Origin: Nageia nagi
Lineage: Eukaryota; Pinophyta
Direction of reading: 5' to 3'
Length of the DNA stretch: 64,000 bases
Assembly (NCBI GenBank): GCA_050084985.1
Contig: JBITNC010000001.1
Coordinates: 162,688,001-162,752,000, forward strand
Shown: positions 1-11,179 of the stretch, in pieces
Layout of the letters: each line of letters begins with the position of its first letter
Position numbering within the stretch: position 1 is the stretch's first letter
Translations under genes and position numbers: made by a program
Notes under the pieces: model-generated
What the model saw: the letters and a program-made list of their open reading frames with translations, nothing else
Told to the model about the DNA's origin: nothing
Databases searched by the model: none

Positions 1-1680
1 ATGACATCCATTTTGCTCTAGAACCTAAATTAACACTCTATAAAAGTCTTTCTAAGGTATTTCTACCTCAAAATTAAATGCTTAACCATAAAAATTAATT
101 TTTGAACACTAGCATTAATTTTTGTACAAGAATGGTTGAAAATTAATCTACTTTCTACAATTGTTTAATGTATTTTAGATGTTGTGCAAATAGAAAAGGC
201 ATGGGCTTCCTCTACTCTCTATAGAAAGGACAACAAAATGCATGCATAGAGCCCATATCGCATTTGATTTTATTTTTGACCAAGTTGTATGCATATAATA
301 TTTTATCTTACTATAAATATAGATAGCCTATGCGTAAAGTGATTAATGAAGATGAGAAGAACAAGGGATGTTTATGTTTCATTTTTCATGTCCAAGAGAG
401 CCTTTTAATATTTTTTGCTCTCTGCAATACAAATATATATTGGTGTCCAATTTTTTTTCTTATGTTTATTTACCTATGGTCAGCCTTTACTCTATTCTGG
501 CTCTACACATTATTATTTATTTTTCTTCAAAATATTCAATAGTTAGATGTGCTCGTATATCAATTTTTTTAAATCCAATCTAAGATTTTCTTAGCTTTTC
601 TTGGAAAGGTTTATCAATTTATTTTTCAAAATAAATTATCATGTTCGAAATAGAGACTCCAATTATGAAAGCATCAAATTGTTTAAGCTGAATTCAATCA
701 TGCAAAATGATAGACATGATATCCTTCTCTTATACTTTGTCATTTACATATGAAAGTTGACCATAATTAACTTTTACATAACCTTGACTCCTCTATTGTT
801 TAGTCAAATTCTAAATATGTTGATAAAGAGATTTTTTATTATATTTATATACAATTTATAGTTTACTATTTAGTCTAATAAGTAAATTGAATAATTAATA
901 ATATGTTTATATAATAAGATTCATTTATGTTTTATATTTATCTTTTCTTAATATTAATTTTACTTTCATATATCTTTAAAATATTTTATTTTTTCTATTT
1001 TAAATTTTATGGTTAAATTTATTGATGATTTTTATACATGGGTTTAAAACTTATTTTTACAAACTATTTTTAGATATTCATGGTAGTATTCATATGAGAC
1101 AAAAAACCATTACTATGTCAATTAACCCATATTTACACAACAAAAGCATGGGTACTGGTCAAACTTCAATCACCTAGATTCCAATCTGATTCCAAAACTT
1201 TTACAAATAAATACAAGTTAATGATGCTATTTTTGATAATTATAAGAGAAGACATGATTAAATCCAAGAAGCACATCCATTTCAACTTCAATAAAATTAT
1301 CTTGCTTCTAAATCAAAACATTGCTAGGGATAACATCACTAGTAATAGTTATGATGATAGCCCATTTTTTGCCACCCCACATATACATATAATACATATC
1401 ATCAAAATGGTTTCTTAAAGCCCTTCTAATAACTTTAGTTTCCTTCTACTCATCATTATTTCTAAAATATACATGCTTGAAGGAGAAATGAATGCTACCT
1501 CTACTTTTATGCTTAGCTTCAACTAGCTCTAAGTACTTCTCAATTTGGAACTTGGTGTACTTCTTTAACCTTTAGAAATTAATCTTCTCTTATGAAAATT
1601 ATCCTTGAAAGTCACTTCTTCCTCATCCAGAGGTAGAGAATTGTATGAGGTTGAGCCTCCTTTAGGAGCTAAGGATTTAG

Positions 1681-1790
1681 AAGGAGAGAGGTTGATAACA
1701 AGGGGAAGGGGGGAAGGAGCGAGAGGGGGAAAGAGTAGGGGGAGGATTGTAAATAAGAGGAGGGGAAGGGGATGAAGAAAGTGGGTAATG
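1681..1790. repeat. Purine-rich (G/A) tract
   Basis: About 110 bases almost entirely G and A, with runs such as AGGGGAAGGGGGGAAGGAGC. It stands out from an otherwise AT-rich surrounding. Such tracts can be polypurine or simple-sequence remnants of LTR elements. No flanking LTR was recognised here. Confidence 0.6.
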
Positions 1791-2616
1791 AATAAGGGAT
1801 GGTTATGAATTATCCAGAGGTAGAGAATCTAGATGAAATTGTTATAAGTGGAGTAGCCATTATAGCCCCTTTTCACACAAAATTAATCAAAAATTTAAGA
1901 AACCATTGGTGGATAAGGATGCAACCTATATTTCTCCTAATATAGGTGTTGAGGGAGTGAAACAAAAAATATAGTCAGTTAACTTTGAAGCTACCTCTAA
2001 AGTGAGATAGCAAAACGAAGTGGTAACCATAGATTTCCATGTACCATCCACAAAAAGAAAATAGGGGTTGGACATCAAGCATAATATCAGGCCATAATGT
2101 ATTTCAAAACATTTAAAAATCCTTGATGATATAGATGATGTTATTGTGTTCATTAAAAGCATCAGTTGTATTTCCATCACGTATTTTATCAGTACACATC
2201 ATCATCACCATCAGGGTTTTCATCACCAAGTGAATAATACCATTAAATTTTTTGTCATTTATATCATCATGAGTTATGTCAAAAAACTTGTTAGTTGTAT
2301 CACTATTTCTATCATAAATATCATTAGGAAATACACAAAAAATCTTTCATTTTTTGTGTTCTATCAAGAATAACATCAAAAAATTGAATTTAAAAAAAAA
2401 TTGCATTTAAAAATAATAATTCAAATTTTTTACATTTTCTAATTATATTTTTGAATTTTTTATATTAATTTTTTTAATTTAATTGATTGAATTTTTAAAA
2501 TAATTAATTCATTATAGTGAATTGTATTGATTTTATTTAATTGAATTGAAATAACTTAAATATTAATAAATTTAATGGAAGTAAAAAATTTAATATATAA
2601 ATACTATAAGTTTCAA

Positions 2617-2641
<25 letters not shown>
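2617..2641. repeat. TA dinucleotide microsatellite
   Basis: About 12 uninterrupted AT repeats. A second, shorter TA run follows at 3172-3188. Confidence 0.9.
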
Positions 2642-2647
<6 letters not shown>

Positions 2648-3000
2648 GATGAAAATGTTTTTAATGAACATGTACACTTCTCACTATCATCTAATGTAGA
2701 AACCCTCACTACCTTCATCCCATACTATATATTGATTACTATCATCAAGTTCATTTCCATGGTGTTCTTCCTCTGACTAATCTATATCCATTGCAACCCA
2801 CTGATAAGCATGCACTCTAGAAGAATCTTGCAAATGATAATTAAATAAATGTTAATAAATAATCATAAAATAGAAATAATTTCATGAATATCAAATCATA
2901 ATTAATTAATAGCACGTAAACTATTACGAATCAAAGATTTAAATTCATTAGTGCATATTAAAAGAAAAAATAATATCAAATTATTTTTGTTAAATTTTTA

Positions 3001-4386
3001 CTAACCTACATAAATTTTTTTGTAACCTAATAAATCTAATTTCTAAGTCAAATTTATAGTAACCTAATAAGTCTAACTCAAGTTAAAGTTTTAGTGACAT
3101 AAGTCAAATGGTTAGGGTTAAGGTAAGCAATTAGGGTAAGGGATTAATGGTTAGGGTTAGTGTATATGCATTATATATATATATATATGAAATCATGTGC
3201 AATGTATTAAATTATTTAACAATTAATGACAATTGTGAGCTCATATATTTTTCAACGTTGTTACTATATGGGACAATCGATAATTGAGTTGAGAGGGAAT
3301 TTTATGTTTTGTTTTTGGTTCTTGGCATGGTAGTTAATGTTATTGGTCAAAGGTTGATGGACAAAGTCTTCTCGAATTGATTTTCACTATCTTTTTAGTT
3401 CTATTTTACTAACCTAAGTCATATTTTTAAAAAACTAATTCATATTTTTATTAACTTAAGTCCAACCTAAACATTAATTAAACCCAAAATCCATAAGATC
3501 CTAAACCCTTAAACCCTGAGCTCCTAAGCCCTAAAACCTTTAAGCTCTTAAAATGTAAACCATAAACCTTAAAAGCCTAAACTATAAATTGTAAACCCTT
3601 AAATCCTAAACCTTAAACTCCTAAAATGCTACATTGTAAAACCCTTAAGCCTTTAAATTATAAACCCTAAACTATAAATTGTAAAACCTTAAACCTTAAA
3701 ACCCTTAAGCCATTAAAGCATAAGCCCTATAAACCTAAACTCTAAACACTTAAACCCTTAAGCCGTAAAACTCTAAATCATAAACCTTAAAATCATAAAA
3801 CCCTTAAACTCTCTAAAATCAAAAATATTGAACCTTTAAAACCCTAGATAAAATCCTAAACCCTTAAACCTTAAACCCTGAAAACCTTATACCCTAAATC
3901 CTAAAACCTTATACTGTAGCCCCTAAACCCTTAAAACCTTATACCATAAACCTTAAACTTTAAACATTAAAATTTTAAACCCTAAAATTGTAAAATGTTA
4001 AATTGTAAAAGCCTTAATCATATGCCCAAAAATCCAAACCCCTAAACTCTGAAATTGTAAACACTTGAACCCCTAAAACCCTAAACCTTTAAACCTAAAA
4101 AATCTAATCTAAGTAAATCTTTTACTAATCAAATAAGTTTGACTTGATTTAAAGTTTTAGCAACCTAAGTCTAACATAATTCAAATTTTTATTTACATAA
4201 GTATAATCTAAGTCATATTTTTACAAACCTAGCTAAGTGAAAATTTTACTAACCTAAGAAAATATTATTCTCACCTAATTGTAACATAAGTTAACTTTTT
4301 ACTAACTTAAGCCTAACTTATGTCAAATATTTACTAACCTAAGTCATATTTTTAAGAAACTAATTTATATTTTTATTAGCTTAAGT
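3001..4386. repeat. Degenerate satellite of an AACCTAAGTC-type unit, in three blocks
   Basis: Blocks at about 3001-3105, 3408-3470 and 4095-4386 repeat a motif close to ACTAACCTAAGTCAAATTTT with many substitutions. They bracket the telomere-like tracts, so the two repeat types seem to form one compound array. No coding potential seen. Confidence 0.65.
3110..3160 (+). repeat. Short G-strand telomere-like tract
   Basis: Contains GGTTAGGGTTA, TTAGGG and GGTTAGGGTTAG in about 50 bases. Its orientation is opposite to the longer CCCTAAA tract that begins 320 bases further on. Confidence 0.6.
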
Positions 4387-4452
4387 CTAACCCTAAACCT
4401 TAAAACATAAAACTTGTAAGGCCCTAAACACTAAACCCTTAAACCCTAAGAG
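3481..4452 (-). repeat. Interstitial telomere-like CCCTAAA array, degenerate
   Basis: Dozens of imperfect CCCTAAA or CCTTAAA units (plant telomere repeat TTTAGGG on the minus strand) run from about 3481 to 4098 and return at 4387-4452. Units vary in spacing and many are mutated, so this is an old interstitial array, not a chromosome end. Such arrays are known from plants with large genomes, including pines. Confidence 0.7.
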
Positions 4453-7227
4453 AGTGAATGCATTAGAATATATAAGAGTATACCATAATAAAACTAGTAA
4501 ATATTACAATAAGAATAGTAATCCTAAAGGATTTGATGTTGATGATTTTTCCCTTAAAAAAATCAAACAAAAAATAAGGCAAAAAAATATGAGAAAAAAG
4601 CCAAGTCCAAACCAAATTGGATTTGACCATATGTTATCATTCAACAATATATGTTAGGATCATATAAGCTAGCTATAATTTAAGGAAAAGAAGAAAAGAT
4701 ACCTATTAATGTAATGCACCTTAAGAGGTTCTATGCTTAACAATTAATTTTAGATAGTTTCAATATAATTTTTTAGTTTCATATTTTTCATTTCACATTG
4801 TTCATTTTTCAAGACTTTTTTTTAGAAAAATTTACAAGTATTTCTTTCTGGTTTCCATGCACTAATTAGTACTCAGTTCTCAAGATTCAAAGAATTATTA
4901 GTTGAGGTATGATTCATTTGGATAAAAATAAGATTTTTAGAATTCATTTCAAAAAAGTTAATCATTTTATTTTACAAAATGATAAAATAAAAATCAATTT
5001 AAGTCCTAAAACTATTATTGAGTTGGTTCATTGAAATATATTTTGGAGAAAATTAGAGACTTTTTGTATCAAATATTATGTGAATGTGTGGTTTTTAATG
5101 TATTTTTTGAGAGATATTCTTTATCTATGTTTCATGTATCCTTAAGATTCATATTTGAAGATGAGATTTCTTATTTCCATTAATCTTTAATTTACATTTC
5201 AATTCATTATTGAATCATATTATAAAATCATCCAAGGTAAGTACAAGTAATATTTTCTTGTACCCTTTTCATAATTTTATTTATGAATTTATCAAAATTC
5301 ATTACATTTTAGATATTGCTACTTTCAATATTTTCTTCTTATTTATAATTTAAACTTGCAAAAATATGAAAGGAAACCCATTTATACTTAGGTCATTAAG
5401 TACCATCCTTTTTAATTCTTCCTCTCTTTACAATCCAAATTTGTTGAAATATACAAGGGAAGCCCATTAGTACTTGGGGTATTAATTATCATCCTTTTCA
5501 AACTTACTAAATGTGCAAGGAATCCCATTGGTACATAGGGCATTAATTATCATCCTTTACCTCTCTTTCTTTTTCACATTGCTATAAGATGATATGTTAC
5601 TTCTTGTCATTGTTCTTGATGTCCTTTTAAGGTATCTTTACCTTGATTTCTTTGACTTGGTGGCTCCTTTATAATGCAACCAAGGAAAAATGGAAGTATG
5701 ATATTGGTGTAAAAATGAGGCACTCTATGCTTCTACCAAGATAAAATTTCAAGGGAGTATTTCATTTTCCATCATTTTCTTTTCATGTCCTTTGGATTAT
5801 GTGGTTGGTCTTTCCATCACATATTGAAAGAGGCACGTCTATATATACCTAAATTTGATTTTTATTTATTTAAAAATCATATTTTAGGTATCAATAAAAG
5901 AGATTAATTAGTATTTTTATCATTTCTATATTCTAAATATATCTTTAAAGATTTATCATTTATTACAATATTGCTTCATTATCTCAAATATTTATCTCTT
6001 TTATGGTGAAATGTCTAAGGAACATGTTAGGTTAGGTGTCTTGAACAAGGAGAAAGGTTGCATATAGAACTATTAGAACTTGATAAATCTCTTCCCTAGA
6101 TTATTTGATTTTTATTACTGAACACAAATGATATCTCTTGATACCACCTACCAAGATATAAGTTTCCCCAATATTTTGTAATTTTTCATATTATTTTCTA
6201 GTCATATTGATAGATCATATATCTTTTCAAAGAATACATGATACTCATTCTTTTTTGGAACCCATTCTCTGGAAGGCTTCATGTGATAATGCATGATGCA
6301 TGACCTTGTACTAACACATGAGAGTTGACAAGATAAACACTCCAAGTTTTAGGATCAATTATTGATAGTCTCTTAAGCTCTTTTCAATCAGTCTTATGGT
6401 AGACTTGGACATTTGATAGGCTTGTGTATTCATTTTCCAAATTAAGTCTTGATAATGGTAAGGCATGGTCCTGTAGCTCATACAATTGAAATATGAGTAC
6501 AAAGTGATTTTTTTCTCATTATTTCTTATCGATATTGAATTTTTTAAATCATTTTCAATATCAACATTATCCACCATTGATATTAAAATATTGTAATAAG
6601 GATGATTTACTATTTCTTTTACTTATTCATAAGATAACTTATCAATATGAAAGCATATATGAATCCCTTCAAGTACTTCACAAATTAAGATTTGATTGTA
6701 GGTTACCAATTTCAATGTAAATCATATTTAAATGTAAAATAAATATGGATCTACAAGGAATGAATTATTATCAAATCACTCAATGCATTTATCAATGGAA
6801 GTTACACATTAGGTTAGTGTATGTATGTATAATTTTGTTACAAATATTAAAATGATGATAATTGTGATTTTCCTATATTTTAAATTCTAAGTTGTATGAG
6901 TTCAATAGAGATATTAGTTCCAAATTATTATAGTGATACCTCATCATGTGTTCTATTTATCAACTTCAAAATAAAAAATAAAATAAAATTCAAACTTGAC
7001 CTTTAAAAGAAAATTAAAACCTTGTAAAATCATTGAGAATACAACAAAGTTTCTTCCAAAACTTATATTTTCATAAAATCTATATGTATTTTGTAAAACG
7101 CATAAATGAGTACATATTTTAGAGATGTTGAATTTCAATTCATTGTATCCATAACATATATATTTGTTTAGCAATAATAGACAAAGTTATAACACACTGA
7201 TTTCATCAGATAAGATAGCAGAACTAC
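4453..7227. other. AT-rich non-coding DNA
   Basis: No gene recognised. Contains the three-copy direct repeat at 5372-5562. Short open frames here show no family resemblance. Confidence 0.5.
5372..5562. repeat. Three imperfect direct copies of a ~45-bp motif
   Basis: The pattern GGAANCCCATTNNTACNT followed by GGNNATTAANNATCATCCTTTT occurs at about 5372, 5457 and 5517, separated by unrelated bases. It may be a leftover of a tandem array. Confidence 0.6.
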
Positions 7228-8790
7228 AATATTCAAAGAAAAGCACCGTGAAACATCTGAAGTTGAAACTGAAGCAAATATAGCTTTCATGCCGGCTAAT
7301 AGAAACCCATGGACAACCTGAACATAATAGGAAGTTTAAGAAAAACCATACTTATGGAATCCACAGGTTGAGTTGCTTAAGAAGGCAACAGATTGCTTTC
7401 ACAAGTTTGTCTCTGAAATCAACTTCATTTTCATTTTTTATTTCCTTAAGGTGGCAACAGATTGCTTTCACAAATTTGTCTCTGAAATCCACTTCATTTT
7501 CATCTTCTCTGAAGAGCAATCCATTAATGGAGCCAACTTCTTCTAGATCATCTTCCCATTTACCTCTTTCGTAATCGCTTATATCCAACTTTTGCCATTC
7601 AGGACTGTCTTTTGTGAGCTGAGACAGTTTCCTTGGGCTAATCATGAAGAATATGGGCAGTAGTTTGATGTTGGCATTTTCGTCATGGCGCTAATAATCG
7701 TGGAGAGTTCGAGCATTGGCCACTTTGAACGAATAAATTCCTTGGATAGAACCACAACTGCTGTTTTGCATGTTTCCGTACCATTCAACATAAGGACAGG
7801 AAACTTCTGGGCAAGTGGCAAGGCCTCGTCGAAGAAACATGAAACATCTTCCCTCAACAGGTCTTGATAAAGTTGGCGAACGAAATTTTTCTGTTTCCCA
7901 CTGTGACTGAGAAACACATCTTTATCTACTCCGTAATCTTTTCTCCGTTGAACGGCACTGCCAACAAACTTCAATTTCAATACAACGAAAAACTTCAAAA
8001 AGAAAATTAATCAAACATATAATCTCCAAGACAATAGGGGACTTTGAGAACAACAAAATCGTGGATCAGATTATCTCTATCAGCATTAATTTTGAAGGAT
8101 ATTAGTATTCCATCATTCCAACACTGAAATTGGAATTAAATTCATCTTACGAATGTATTGAAAACCTCCATTCTTCCCTAGCCAATTGGATTTCTTTGGA
8201 ACGCCGCCCAGCATACACGTTCAGATTGTTATCCACCTTCTTCGCTGTGCAAAATGGGAACTGAAGATGAAACATGAAAGTCGCCGGGCCATTACTTTCG
8301 TCGTCTTTTATCTACAACAATTAAAGAACATTTTAAACATAAAGTCCCATACCAATCCAGAGGTAAATCAGGGGTATTTCAACCCATCTGCTTCGTTTGG
8401 AATCTCATTTCTGGATGAAAAGTAGCACCATGAAGTTTCAAGCCAGAAAAGAAAACCGAAATGTATTAATCTTGAACGACAGTAATGGTCCATTTTGGCC
8501 ATAAATCAATCTGCTACTCATTTGCTACAATATTTTTTGTTCCCTCTAACCAATTTGTATTCTCGATCTGCCTAGTGCAAAACATTCAACACAGTACAAT
8601 CCCAAATTCCCAATTGAATTGCTCTTAGGAGATGTAAATTAAAAGGCAATCTTGCGAGCATAAGAAGATTTAGTTTGAAAGCATGCAGTCTTAAAACGAG
8701 TTGTGAAAAATGGAGATATAAACGCGAAGCAGGAAACTCACCTGAAAACCAATCCGATTGCTCCTGATATTCTAGCGCGATTTTTGAGAG
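7228..8790 (-). repeat. TIR-gene segmental duplicate, copy 1
   Basis: This 1.56-kb block matches 22,298-23,870 in the same orientation. The match covers the 3' flank, the TIR exon, intron, leader exon and leader splice donor. Divergence is high enough for several indels, so the duplication is not recent. The two copies are separated by about 15 kb, half of it a later Copia insertion. Confidence 0.85.
7352..8171 (-). pseudogene. TIR-domain protein pseudogene
   Basis: Homologous to the intact TIR-only gene at 22,435-23,251. The TIR core is readable (VFLSHSGKQKNFVRQLYQDL, FFDEALPL, AVVVLSKEF, SKWPMLEL) and keeps the conserved Trp and the catalytic-position Glu. It is broken twice. A 7-base deletion near 7681 shifts frame between SAM and the part starting MISPRKLSQL. 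At the first exon the donor follows ATACATTC (exon 8151-8171), one base longer than in the intact copy, so splicing to the acceptor at 7957/7958 gives the wrong frame. The tail still has two tandem copies of the FRDK-VKAICC motif. TIR domains of this class act in plant immunity as NAD-cleaving signalling enzymes. This copy should make no such protein. Confidence 0.85.
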
Positions 8791-9758
8791 GCGTTTAGAA
8801 TGCTGCTTCTGAAATTCGTCATCCGCACGTCATCCCCGTCTTTGACTACAAAGTATATGCCTTGTTCACCCAAATTTACATCCTAGGATCTCCAAATTAA
8901 GAACCAACTCCCATGATTTACATAGTGAAACTGGCAGATGCAAAAAACCTAAGACACCTTGGAATAAAATAATCTTTTTAAATATTGCAATTTAGATTTC
9001 ATAAAAGATGAAACTCTTTTTTTTTTTTTTTTTTCCACTTTACAAAGATATTAAATAAACATACAAAGATAATTTGAAGCTTCAACTTGATCCATAAAGT
9101 TTTAAACCAAGATATACCAAAATAAGATTTAAGCTTTTATTTTACAAATTAATTATGTGAGAAATAGTCATTCAAATACTTAATTGATATATTCAATTTC
9201 TCATATGTTTAATTGATATATTCAAATACTTGAAATGTTTTCACTTCTGGACTAGTCTAATAGGTCCTACAAATCCATGGGTTTAAATGGACATTAAAAG
9301 AATTATCTTATCATATATTATCCTATGTTAAAAAAATTCATTACTTAGCTATTTTTAGAAATATTACTTTATTATATCACCTAAATGTTTACTTTTTTGT
9401 AAGGCTAAATACCGAAAAAATTGGCAAATAGGTTTTTTTATATAGGAACCCAAAACTTAACTAAAAGTTTGAATCAGCTCTTGTTTGCATCTTGAACTAG
9501 AGTACATTGGGATCAGTTGTTGGAACCAACTAATCAGGTCTAGAATATGATCAATCATCTAATTATGTTGATTGGCCTGCACTAGGTCGATTGGCTTTGT
9601 ATATCGAACCTATGCATACTAATTGGAAACTTGAGAGTAAAATTCTTCAACATAACCAACGAAGTAAGCTCATATTTGAATAAATAAATATACACCACAT
9701 AATGAAAATAATAAATATAAGGGTATTTAGTTGTACTAGTAACATCTAGACATAATTA
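8791..9758. other. Non-coding spacer
   Basis: AT-rich DNA with a T-run near 9017-9034. No gene seen. Confidence 0.5.
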
Positions 9759-9902
9759 TGATTTGCAAAAATATGATCATATTCTAGAACTCAAATTTAT
9801 AATAACTTCGTGATGATTTATGGTAAATTTTGATCTCTTTCCTAAAATATTAATCACCTATTTTGATATTTTTAAAGAGATATTAAGAAAAAAAATTAGA
9901 GG
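9759..9902. repeat. Repeat X, left half (interrupted copy)
   Basis: Matches 21,614-21,745. Together with 18,130 to about 18,450 it forms one copy of a ~400-bp repeat that the Copia element at 9903-18,129 has split. The other copy, at 21,614 to about 22,040, is uninterrupted. The two copies flank the Copia body at 18.9-21.6 kb in direct orientation, so X may be that element's degenerate LTR, but I could not define its ends. Confidence 0.75.
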
Positions 9903-10402
9903 TGAGAGAATTGAACTATAACATGAACAACTCTAAACTTTCAAGATCACATGAAAACTCACAAATCACATCTAAATAAACTCACAAAGCAATCTCACAA
10001 CACAACACAAAATGTAAATGGTTTATCCAACTAGGACTACATCCACTAACTAGATCTTTACTTCAATCACAAATACAACTCTCTTACAATCCTCCTAATC
10101 TCAACTCCTAAGCACTATCCTATAGCATAATTTTACTCCATAATTGGTGTATGATCACAAAGAGGGAGCCTTCTATTTATAAGCCAAAATCCCTCTTTAG
10201 AACACCCTTTTATCCAATATACAAAAGCATGATATGCACATCCTTTTATCCAAAGGGCATGCTCATGACATGGAGTGAAGGATAAGTTACATTATTATAT
10301 TCACTTAAATACTTAAAGTATCTAATGATACCTTTAAGTATTAATAAATTTACAAAGATGATTAATACAAACTTTTATAATAATACATTATACATTCCAA
10401 CA
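9903..10402 (-). repeat. Copia-1 3' LTR
   Basis: 500 bp. On the minus strand it begins TGTTGGAATGTATAATG and ends ..ATTCTCTCA. It pairs with 17,633-18,129 and carries a TATAAATAGAAGG promoter-like box on the minus strand. The same LTR family recurs at 59,001-59,499. Confidence 0.92.
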
Positions 10403-10411
10403 CTCCCTCTT
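10403..10411 (-). other. Copia-1 polypurine tract
   Basis: AAGAGGGAG on the minus strand, immediately before the 3' LTR, in the expected place for the plus-strand primer. Confidence 0.8.
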
Positions 10412-11179
10412 AATACAATATTAAGATAGAGTGAATAAGAGAGAAAGTAAAAGAGTTTTCCTTCAAATAGATATAATAGAGATAAGAACTTTTTACATAT
10501 TTATGAAGTAAAAAAGATCTAGTTTGAGACTCATTACTTTGCTAAATGCAATCATTAATCATAATCAATTTCAATGTATATGAAGTAGTCATCCAATTGG
10601 AAGTCATGAAGAGTTTTCAAGGGCCTGCATACCTAAGGTAAGTAACCTGTAATCTCAAAGGAACCTACAAGTCATAAGTAGCTCAAATAATAAGATCAGT
10701 TAGATGCAACATATTCATCTCAATAAGGATAGATGAATCACATAAATGCCATCATGAACTAATCAATGGTGCACTATAAGTCATCATGAAAATGCCATGC
10801 CAAAAAACTCATAGTCACCTATTGTATATAAAACATGTGTTGATTATCATTACAAAATAAAGCATGCACATATGAGTTCCTCATATATGGATAACTAAAC
10901 AGTGTCAAAAGATACATAAGAGTTCTTCATGTATGGATAATTGAACAATGCTAGATTGGCCAATCTTTTAATTTAAAAATTGTACAAGTTCTTCATATAG
11001 AGTAATATTACTATAAAAGTGTATAACAAAATCAACACTATACAACATAAAATCCTCTTAGGGGTGAAGTTATCATCATAAATATGAATTCAACATAAGA
11101 ATTCAAATTTCACTCTCTCTTAAGGAAAACTTCACCAACTTGAGAACATCCTTAAACATACAAAATTGAGCTTCTAGGA

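Larger units (their letters stand above)
1..3000. other. AT-rich non-coding DNA
   Basis: No credible gene seen. All open frames are short and low-complexity. The stretch holds a purine-rich tract (1681-1790) and a TA microsatellite (2617-2641) and is otherwise featureless to me. Confidence 0.6.
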
